A stretch of 64,000 nucleotides of DNA from Dokdonella_A sp963834755. GTDB lineage: Bacteria; Pseudomonadota; Gammaproteobacteria; Xanthomonadales; Rhodanobacteraceae. Where the stretch lies: NCBI GenBank assembly GCA_963834755.1, contig CAWICQ010000012.1, positions 1-64,000 on the forward strand, in the 5' to 3' direction. This document shows positions 56,001 to 64,000 of this stretch, piece after piece. Within the stretch, counting starts at the first letter, position 1. Each line of letters starts with the position of its first letter. Made by a program: the position numbers and the translations under genes. The notes under the pieces were generated by a model, which searched no databases, was not told the DNA's origin, and saw nothing but the letters and a program-made list of their open reading frames with translations.

Positions 56001-58577
56001 ATCGACGATCGCCGGCAGCAGCAGGATCTCGACGACCAGCGCGACCCAAAAGGTGGGCGATGGCATGCACAGCCAGGCGATGAGCAACAAACCGACGAGC
56101 GCGATCGGCACGACGCTGCGGCGCAGATTGTCGAAAATCTTCCACAGCGACAGGGACGACAATACGTTACGCTCGCGCTGGCCGTTGGCGATCAGTACGC
56201 GCGGAAACAGCCATGCCGCAATCTGCCAGTCGCCGCGCATCCAGCGATGCCGCCGGCGCGCGTCGGCGAGATAAGTCCGCGGATATTCCTCGTACAGCTC
56301 GATGTCGGTCGCGAGGCCAGAACGCGCATAACAGCCCTCGAGAAGATCGTGGCTCAGGATGCGGTTGTCCGGAAAACGATTCGCGAGCACGTGCTCGAAC
56401 GCATCGACGTCGTAGATGCCTTTGCCGATGAACGAGCCTTCGCCGAAAAGATCCTGATATGTATCGGAAACCGCGCGCGTGTATGGATCGATACCCGGGT
56501 CGCCGCCGAAGAGGTTCGCGTAGGGCGTCGTCCCGTCGGTCGGCAATACGCTGCCGATGCGCGGTTGCAGGATGCCGTAGCCGCCGTCCACGATGCGCCG
56601 CGCGGCGTCCATGCGCGGGCGATTGAGTGGATGGGCCATCGTCGCGATGAGTTTGCGCGCGACATCGCGCGGCAGCTGCGAGTCGCTGTCCAGCGTGATG
56701 ACGTAGCGGACATCGCCGAGCAATGAAACATCGCCGACCATTCGGGAGAAGCGATCCGCAGCGTCGCCGCGCAGCAACGCATTGAGATCGGCGAGCTTGC
56801 CGCGCTTACGCTCGAATCCCATCCACGTGTGATCGCGTTCATTCCAGCGCCGCGGGCGGTGCAGCAGAAAAAACCGGTTGTCGTCGTAGCGCGCGTTGAG
56901 CGTCTCGATGCCGACGACGGCCGCCTCGAGGATCGCGGCATCCGAGTCGAGCGCGGCCTCGGGCGCATCGACGAAGTCCGTCAACAATGCGAATCGCAGA
57001 TTCCGATCGCGGTTGGCGAGATAGCGGATCTCGAGATCGTCGAGCAGGCGCTGCGCATGGCCGACGCTCGAAAGCAGCGAGGGGATCGCGACGAGCGTCT
57101 TCGCATCGTCGGGAACACCATCGCGAAAGTCCATCTGCGGCAGGCGTTGCGGCGCGATCAAGAGGGCCGATCCCCGATTGACCAGCGCGACGGCGAGCTG
57201 GCTCAACGCGATGACGGCGCAGAGCGCCGTCGCGAATTTCACCCACAGCGCGACCGGCAGGTCCGGCAAGCGCGTCAGCACCGGCAGCATCAGCAGAATG
57301 CCGAGTCCGACGATCGCAACAAAATAGGACGAGAACGAAGCCTGTTGCGGACGATCCTTCCAGAAGAACGACGCGCGACGTCGCAGATGGCATCGCTCGC
57401 GCAGAATCGGCTGACCGTCGCCGACCAGAAAATATCCGACGTGCCGCGCGAGCTCGGCGTGCGGCCGATCCGCGCCGTCGAGCGCGAGCTCCAGCGTCGC
57501 CGATGCGACGGCCGGCTCGTCGAGATCCGCTTCGCGCGCGAGTTTCTCGACGACGTGACGGTACGTGTCGCGCGTCGCGAAGCTCATGTGTGGGTAAGTG
57601 TGCGTCGGATCTTCGCGCAGAATCCGCTCGACGACGCTCACCGATTCGACGAATGTCTTCCAATCCAACGCATCGAGCAATCGCAGGCTGCTGATGCAAT
57701 TGCTGACCGACACCTGGTCGGCGGCCTGCTCGCGCTGCGCGCTCTGCACCAACTGGCCGCTGGTGAGTCCCGACTCCGCGAGGCGCAGATCGATCCATGT
57801 CATCGGCAGCGACACGGCGTCGCCGAGCGGCTGCAGCCGGCGCGAAAGCTCGGACACGAACGAGCTCGACATCGGCGGCTGCTCGCGCGCCATGTCGGCG
57901 GCGATGAGGATGAGACGGGTCGGATCGCGCCGCACCACATCAATCATCTCGTCTGCCCAGCGGATGGCGACGTTGCGGTCCATGCGATCCGCACGAACGC
58001 TGAATGCGACGCGACGAAGATTCTCGATGAGCGCCAGGCGCAGAACAATCGGGATGGCCCACAACTCGCCGAGCGTGAGCTCGCTGATTTCCTGGTAGGC
58101 CGCAACGAAGCGGCGCAGCGAATCCTCGTCGAAGCGCCCGTCGCCGTGCGAGATCGCTTTCAGCGCAATGTCGTACACGCGCGGCAAGCCGACGGACGGC
58201 CCCTTGGCCAGCACCGGCAACTGCCAGCTGTAGCGTTTCGGCAGATGGCGCCGTGCGGTGCGGATCTGCTCGTCGATCAGGTAGAGATTATCGAGCAGCC
58301 ATTCGCCCGCGGGCGTGACTTTCTGGTTGTCCTTGATTGCGTCGGCGAGTACCTTGCAGCACTCGCGAATGACGTCCGCGTTTTGCGCAAGTCGCTGCAG
58401 CAGAGGATTCGCCGCGACGCGCGCCGTGCGCGTCTTGTGCTGCGCGGCGATTTCCCTTCCGCGCTCTTCCATCTGCTCCGCGTTGAGCAACTCGGCGCGC
58501 AACGGCTCCTCGCCGGCAGCGTACGGAGTCGAAACGCCGGCGCCGCGATTCGTGTGCCAGAAAGGCATTGAGTTCAT
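50029..58577 (-). CDS. ndvB: Cyclic beta-1,2-glucan synthase (NdvB/ChvB type), five apparent frameshifts
   Basis: This giant inner-membrane enzyme makes, cyclises and trims beta-1,2-glucan. It has an N-terminal helical region, membrane segments around 57180-57340 and 55990-56130, and a GT84-type glycosyltransferase with DSD at residues 630-632 (LDSDSQLPRD) and RHRWMRGDWQ. The glycoamylase-like middle (GH189 region, about residues 1310-1515) has MFEYLMPQLVMPSFPGTLLDETCR. The GH94 phosphorylase-like C-terminus has GFAAEGAEYVISI and SGDWNDGMNNVG (catalytic Asp). The frame breaks near 54021, 53214, 53131, 51509 and 50993, each by one surplus base. Removing five bases yields exactly 2847 codons plus stop, a normal length. 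ATG 58577 (MNSMPFWHTNRG) is the likely start; 58628 is possible. Confidence 0.9.
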
Positions 58578-58780
58578 GCACGGATCGCAGGGAAGGAGAG
58601 AAGCAACGAGGCTAGCATCCGGGCGCACCGTTGCGCACTGTTCTGGAGCTTCTGGTTAAGGTTCGGTCAGTAACGCCGAGCGAGCTTCTGCGAGCAGCGA
58701 TTCGCGACCGCGGCACATGCGGGGCCGGTGCGGCGAGTCATGGAATCCGAATTGGCGGGGTTCGTGATCGCGAACACGTC

Positions 58781-60937
58781 CTATGCTTGCGTGCGCAGGC
58801 GCAACGCATTGCCGACCACGGATACCGAACTCAGGCTCATGGCCAGCGCGGCGATGATCGGCGACAGCAAAATACCGGTGAATGGATACAGCACGCCGGC
58901 GGCGATCGGAATGCCGAGCGCGTTGTAGATCAATGCGAATCCGAGGTTCTGGCGCATATTGCGCACCGTCTGCTGCGAGAGGACTCGTGCGCGCAGGATG
59001 CCGAGCAGATCGCCTTTGATCAACGTTACGTGGCCGCTGTTCATCGCGACGTCGGTGCCGGTGCCCATCGCGATGCCAACGTCCGCACGCGCCAGCGCCG
59101 GCGCATCGTTGATGCCGTCTCCGGCCATCGCAACCTTGCGCCCCTGCATCTGCAACTTCGAGACGATGGCGACTTTGTCTTCCGGTTTGACCTCGCCGAT
59201 GACCTCGTCGATGCCCAGGCGCGCAGCAACGGCGCGTGCCGTCGTCCAACCGTCGCCGGTAGCCATGACCAGATGGATGCCCGCCGCGCGCAGACGATCG
59301 ACCGCGTCTGGCGTCGTGGCTTTGATCGGATCGGATACCGCCAGCAGGCCGGCGAGGCGGCCATCGATGCCCAGATACATCACACTGGCGCCTTCCGTGC
59401 GCAGCTTCTCCGCCTCATCGCGAAGCGGAGTTACGTCGATGTGCGTGCGTTGCATCAACGTACTATTTCCGAGTACCGCGTGGCGCCGACTTACGTCGCC
59501 CGTGACGCCGATGCCGCTGGCGCTGTCGAACTCCGACGGTTTCTCGAGCGCAAGCCCGCGCCGGGTTGCTTCGTTCACGATTGCGCGTGCGAGCGGATGC
59601 TCGGAGGCCTGATCCAGGCTCGCCGCGATGCGCAAGACGTCATCTGGCGCAAATCCTGCGGCCGGCACCGCGCGATCGAAAGCGGGCTTGCCTTCCGTCA
59701 GCGTCCCGGTCTTGTCGACTACGAGGACGTCGATCGTGCGCATCGCTTCGATCGCCGCGGCGTCGCGGAACAGCACACCGGACGTTGCGCCCTTGCCGGT
59801 CGCGACCATGATCGACATCGGCGTAGCCAAACCGAGCGCGCACGGACACGCGATGATCAGCACCGCGAGCGCATTGATCAGCGCATACACCCACCGCGGT
59901 TCCGGGCCAAACCAGCCCCACGCGAGAAACGTCACCACGGCGACCGACATCACCGCCAACACGAACCAGCCGGCGACTGCATCGGCCATGCGCTGCATCG
60001 GCGCCCGCGACCGCTGAGCCTGAGCAACCATTTGCACGATCTGCGCGAGCATCGTTTCGGCACCGATGCGGTCGGCGCGGACGATCAAGGCTCCGGTCGT
60101 ATTGAGCGTGGCGCCGACAACCTTATCGCCTGCGCGTTTCGTCACCGGCAGCGGTTCGCCGCTGAGCATCGATTCATCGACTGCGCTGATTCCGTCGATG
60201 ACCGTGCCATCGACCGGCACTTTCTCGCCGGGACGTACTCGCAACTGATCGCCGATCCGAACGTCGTCCAATGCGACGTCCTCTTCGGTGCCGTCCGAGC
60301 GAATCCTGCGGGCTGTTTTCGGCGCGAGCCGCAGCAACGTCTTGATCGCGGCCGACGTTTGCGAGCGGGCACGCAATTCGAGCAGTTGGCCGAGCAGCGT
60401 GAGCGAAGCGATGACCGCTGCCGCCTCGAAATACACGCCAACGCGCCCATGTTCGACGAACGAGGCGGGAAACCATTGTGGAGCGAGCGTCGCGACGACG
60501 CTGTAAACGTAGGCAATCGCCACACCAAGACCGATCAGCGTCCACATGTTCGGGCTGCGGTTGACGACAGATTGCGCGGCGCGCACGAAGAACGGCCACG
60601 CGCCCCAGAGCACGACCGGCGTCGCGAGCAGCAGTTCCGCCCAGGATTGCGTCTGCGGCGCAAGCAGATCGAGGCGATGTCCCGCCATCGCCAGCACGAA
60701 CACGACGACCGTCAGCGGCAGCGTCCAGCAGAATCGACGGGTGAAATCGTCGAGCTCGGTAGTGTCTTCCTGATCCAGGACCGGCAGGATGGGTTCAAGC
60801 GTCATGCCGCAGATCGGACAATTGCCGGGCATTGGCTGGCGGATCTGCGGATGCATCGGGCATGTGTAGATCGTCCCGCTCGCGGGCGGCGCGTTCGATG
60901 CCCCCTTCACAGGGGCGGAATGCTCGGTTTTGTGCAT
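58781..60937 (-). CDS. copA: Copper-type P1B-ATPase with heavy-metal-binding N-terminal motif
   Basis: The inner-membrane pump exports Cu(I) or a similar soft metal. The 718-residue product starts with YTCPMHPQIRQPMPGNCPICGM (Cys 26, 40 and 43), the heavy-metal-binding motif that replaces the usual HMA domain. Eight membrane segments follow, with CPC at 364-366 (IIACPCALGLATP). Other motifs are the phosphorylated D408 in DKTGTLTEG, the actuator SGEPLPVTK, HP in SEHPLARAIV and GDGINDAPALA. This is the CopA/SilP-like subclass often called copper-translocating ATPase. No CueR/CsoR-type regulator is adjacent. ATG 60967 is an alternative start adding ten residues. Confidence 0.93.
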   Translation of the reverse strand: MHKTEHSAPVKGASNAPPASGTIYTCPMHPQIRQPMPGNCPICGMTLEPILPVLDQEDTTELDDFTRRFCWTLPLTVVVFVLAMAGHRLDLLAPQTQSWAELLLATPVVLWGAWPFFVRAAQSVVNRSPNMWTLIGLGVAIAYVYSVVATLAPQWFPASFVEHGRVGVYFEAAAVIASLTLLGQLLELRARSQTSAAIKTLLRLAPKTARRIRSDGTEEDVALDDVRIGDQLRVRPGEKVPVDGTVIDGISAVDESMLSGEPLPVTKRAGDKVVGATLNTTGALIVRADRIGAETMLAQIVQMVAQAQRSRAPMQRMADAVAGWFVLAVMSVAVVTFLAWGWFGPEPRWVYALINALAVLIIACPCALGLATPMSIMVATGKGATSGVLFRDAAAIEAMRTIDVLVVDKTGTLTEGKPAFDRAVPAAGFAPDDVLRIAASLDQASEHPLARAIVNEATRRGLALEKPSEFDSASGIGVTGDVSRRHAVLGNSTLMQRTHIDVTPLRDEAEKLRTEGASVMYLGIDGRLAGLLAVSDPIKATTPDAVDRLRAAGIHLVMATGDGWTTARAVAARLGIDEVIGEVKPEDKVAIVSKLQMQGRKVAMAGDGINDAPALARADVGIAMGTGTDVAMNSGHVTLIKGDLLGILRARVLSQQTVRNMRQNLGFALIYNALGIPIAAGVLYPFTGILLSPIIAALAMSLSSVSVVGNALRLRTQA

Positions 60938-61509
60938 GGCGTACTTTGCGCTCAGTTGGCATCCCATCTGATCGAATTCGGGGTTAATGCGGATTGATCA
61001 AGATCACCGCGGACAGCCTCCAGCGCGCGAGGCTGGCCATTTCCGCCGCTTTGCTCGCCTGCCCGCCACGAAGAATGTCGAGCCGACACCCGCTACGTAT
61101 GACAAACCGCAGCACGACGGTTCATCATCATGGCTGCTGATACTGCAATCTTTGCTCATCGTACTACCACAGGTTTCTCCGGCCCCCGTGCGGACCATTC
61201 CGGTGTTCTGCATGAGCCTGAGTTCGTTCCTCGTCATTGCGTATACGCTTGTGTACTCGGCTATCTGCTGTTTCCATGTCTGCCGATCAATCATGCGCCG
61301 CTCGCGATTTTTCTTCCGGGCTTCGACTTTCCGAGTGGGTCGACGTTCTGCCTGAGTTTCGGAGAGCTTCGCGTGGGGTTGGAACATCGCGCTGCTTTTC
61401 GGATCGCTCTACAACGTCTTGTTGCGCGCGAGCGGTGATGCGGATTTCCGGTGTTTCGAGGATGCCGTTGCGTGCGCATAGCAAGCGCGAGCTGAGCGGA
61501 ACTCCAAAC
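60938..61509. other. Intergenic stretch with two overlapping unrecognised ORFs
   Basis: This stretch is visibly less G+C-rich than its surroundings. A 127-codon frame on the minus strand (61004-61387) encodes a charged protein with RRMIDRQTWKQQIAEYTSVYAMTRNELRLMQNTG. A 122-codon plus-strand frame (60987-61355) has a hydrophobic centre, probably the mirror of it. I recognise neither. The minus-strand frame could be a real small gene upstream of the copper pump, but no ribosome site or family supports it. Confidence 0.4.
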
Positions 61510-61537
61510 AAAAACCCCGCATCGGAGCGGGGTTTTT
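61510..61537 (-). terminator. Rho-independent terminator of tRNA-Leu
   Basis: AAAAACCCCGC (61510-61520) and GCGGGGTTTTT (61527-61537) pair as a perfect stem with a six-base loop. Read on the minus strand the stem ends in a U-run, 44 bases downstream of the tRNA 3' end. It would also terminate plus-strand transcription. Confidence 0.9.
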
Positions 61538-61580
61538 CGGACAGATGGGATCTTTCTGAGGACGTCGCAGCATCGTCCAG

Positions 61581-61665
<85 letters not shown>

Positions 61666-61795
61666 AGGCGCGGACGCCGGGCGGCATCCTGCGGGCCGCG
61701 AACGATACTGGCCGCCGCAGGGCCTTGTCAACGCAACGACTTGCAATCGCCAAGGCGCTCGGCGACGCTGGCGAGGACCTCCGTGGAAGCATGCC

Positions 61796-64000
61796 GTGAA
61801 ACGCAGAAAAACGAAGCCGTCACGTGACGACGGCGGACAACGCAAGCGCGGCCCCGGCCGTCGCGCCGGGCCGCCGAAGTCGGGATCATCGAAAGCATTG
61901 CCAAGCTGGTTCCCGGCGAACCCCGAACCATCGAAATCGCCTGCTTCGAAAGCCGCGCCGCCAAAGCGGGCGTCGTCGAACGTGCCGCCGCCGCGGCACG
62001 CGCCTTCGAAGGCTCCGCCACGCATGGCCGATCCGCACGCCGATCGCGAAGCGCGTCGATACGAACGACCGATCCCGAGCCGCGAAGCGATCATCGCGTT
62101 CCTGGAACGCAACGGCCAGCTGATGAAGGCCGAGATGATCGCGGACGCGCTCGGTCTCTCCGCCGCGCCGGATTTCGATGCGCTGACCAAGCGATTGGCA
62201 GCGATGCTGCGCGATGGTCAGCTGATCCAGAACCGCCGCGGCGGTTACGGTGTCGCGAGCAAACTCGACCTGATGCCCGGCGCCGTGCTCGCGAACGCGG
62301 AAGGCTACGGCTTCATGCGGCCCGGACGAAGGCGGCGACGATCTGTACCTGTCGCCGGCCGAGATGCGCAAGGTGCTGCACGGCGATCGCGTGCTTGCCA
62401 GCGTCGTCGGCGTCGATCGGCGCGGGCGTCGGCAAGGTGCGATCGTCGAAGTGCTCGAACGCCGTTCACCGCGCCTCGTCGGGCGCGTCGTCGAGCAGAA
62501 CGGCGTCGTGCTGGTCACGCCGGATGATCGCCGGCTGCATCAGGATGTCTTGATCACTCCGGGCAAGGATCGCGGCGCGCGTTCGGGGCAGATCGTGGTC
62601 GTCGAGATCACCGATCAGCCGACGGCTCAGCGCGGGCCGGTCGGGCGCATCCTAGCGGTGCTCGGCGAGCGGCTGACGCCTTCGCTCGTGGTCGAGATGG
62701 CGATCGCGAGCCACGGCTTGCCGAACGAATGGCCGGCCGCGACGCTGCGCGAAGCCGCCGACGTCTCGCCGGAAGTTTTGCCGGCCGAGATCGCCGAGCG
62801 TGTCGATCTTCGCGACGTTCCGCTGGTCACGATCGACGGCGCGGACGCGCGCGATTTCGACGATGCGGTCTATGCCGAACCGAGCGCGAACGGATTCCGC
62901 CTGATCGTCGCGATCGCCGATGTGTCGCACTACGTGCGACCCGGCACCGCGCTCGACGCCGAAGGCTACGATCGCGCGACGTCGGTCTATTTCCCGGCTT
63001 TCGTCGTGCCGATGCTGCCGGAGACGCTTTCGAACGGCATCTGCTCGCTGAATCCGAAAGTGCAGCGCCTGTGCATGGTCTGCGATATGCAGATCGATCG
63101 CGACGGCGAAGTCACGCGCTCGAAATTCTATCCGGCGGTCATGCGCTCGCACGCGCGCCTCACCTACGAGCGCGTGTGGCAGGCGATCGGCGAAAAGAAC
63201 GCCGAGGCGTGCGAAGAGCTCGCCGATGTCATGCCGCAGCTGAAGCATCTGCATCAGCTGTACAAGGTGCTCGCCAAGGCGCGCCAGCAGCGCGGTGCGA
63301 TCGATTTCGAAAGCACCGAGGTGGAATTTCGGCTGGCGCCGTCCGGCGAAGTCGTGCAGCTCGGCGCGTACCATCGCAACGATGCGCACAAGCTGATCGA
63401 GGAATGCATGATCGCGGCAAACGTGGAGGCGGCGAAGTTCCTGCACAAGCGCAAGATTCCGGCGCCGTATCGCGTGCATGCGCCGCCGCCGGCGTCGAAG
63501 TACGAGGATCTCTTGCAGTTCCTCAAGGAATTCCATTTGCAGTTGCCGCCGCTGGAGCAGGTGCAGCCGGCGGATTTCTCGGCGCTTCTGAAGAAAGTGC
63601 GCAAGCGGCCCGATGCGAGTCTGATCGAATCGGTGCTGCTGCGCTCGCAGAGTCTCGCCGTCTATCAGCCGGGCGATCCGGGCCATTTCGGTCTCGCGCT
63701 GTCGACGTACACGCATTTCACCTCGCCGATCCGGCGCTATCCGGATCTGCTCGTGCATCGCGCGATCCGTTTTGCGCTCGGCGGCGGAAAGCCGGCCGAC
63801 TACACCTACAGCGCGAGCGACATGGCCGGCGTTCTGCGTGCATTGCTCGCAGAACGAGCGCCGTGCCGACGAGGCCGAGCGCGACGTCGACGAGCGCTAC
63901 AAGTGCGCGTGGATGGAAAAACACGTCGGCAGCGAGTTCGACGGCATCGTTTCCGGCGTCACCTCGTTCGGCATTTTCGTCGAGCTGGTCGAATCGAAGA
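61796..64000 (+). CDS. rnr: Ribonuclease R, 5' part, two apparent frameshifts (runs off window)
   Basis: RNase R is a 3'-5' exoribonuclease able to digest structured RNA. Residues 1-76 from GTG 61796 form a Lys/Pro/Ser-rich extension. The conserved start is RRYERPIPSREAIIAFLERNGQLMKAEMIADALGL (helix-turn-helix), then cold-shock domains (DDLYLSPAEMRKVLHGDRVLASV). The catalytic RNB domain has IDGADARDFDDAVYAE, SVYFPAFVVPMLPETLSNGICSLNP and HFTSPIRRYPDLLVHRAI. The frame shifts at 62324/62325 (CCCGGACG) and about 63830 (GGCGTTC); each time one surplus base must be dropped. The S1 domain starts at EFDGIVSGVTSFGIFVELVESK where the window ends. GTG 61796 has GGAAG upstream; ATG 62024 would drop the extension. 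Confidence 0.92.

Noticed and set aside
58631..60997. 788-codon plus-strand frame opposite the copper ATPase
   Set aside because: Antisense shadow of the P-type ATPase; Arg/His/Asp-rich product without motifs.

Overview
The window is high-G+C chromosomal DNA from a gammaproteobacterium, most likely a member of the Lysobacterales/Xanthomonadales (Rhodanobacteraceae-like). This rests on gene content and order: leuS-lptE-holA-nadD, rsfS-rlmH-maf-rng-yhdP-tldD, yjgA/pmbA, miaA-hfq-hflX-hflK-hflC-yjeT-purA. It also rests on several families of short palindromic repeats of the kind common in that order. No phage, IS element, integrase or CRISPR array is visible. The taxonomic call is inference; no 16S gene is present.

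Layout. 1-945 is the 5' part of a secreted beta-helix protein on the minus strand. 1797-4147 (minus) holds a CnoX-like thioredoxin/TPR protein and a secreted amidohydrolase. 4397-24383 is a housekeeping block: leuS, lptE, holA, nadD, a DEAD-box helicase on the opposite strand, rsfS, rlmH, maf, rng, yhdP, tldD, yjgA, pmbA, a DUF4870 membrane protein and ispA. 24532-27801 (minus) is tdh, a small membrane protein, tilS and xseB, running into ispA. 27953-34534 is the conserved hfq/hfl/purA operon. A VOC protein, an HU-like protein and a DUF4124 protein follow. 36398-38785 is a scarred stretch with a sorbosone-dehydrogenase remnant, a small conserved ORF and a kinase N-terminal fragment.

The most distinctive part is 38786-58577. 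The plus strand carries zwf-tal-pgi-pgm-tkt as a tight operon. The minus strand carries a giant cyclic beta-1,2-glucan synthase, a glycoamylase-domain protein related to GH144, a short 6-phosphogluconate dehydrogenase and pgl, converging on tkt. Together they encode most of the pentose-phosphate cycle, with glucose-phosphate interconversion, next to beta-glucan synthesis and turnover. A copper-type P1B-ATPase, tRNA-Leu(CAG) with its terminator, and the 5' part of rnr (RNase R) close the window.

Two window-wide patterns stand out. First, yhdP, the glucan synthase and rnr are broken by eight apparent frameshifts. All have the same polarity (one surplus base), and removing one base at each site restores the expected protein. 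Sequence error is the simplest explanation. Second, palindromic repeats are found not only between genes but inside coding sequences (DEAD-box helicase, hflX, yhdP 3' end) and directly against start codons (tldD, purA).
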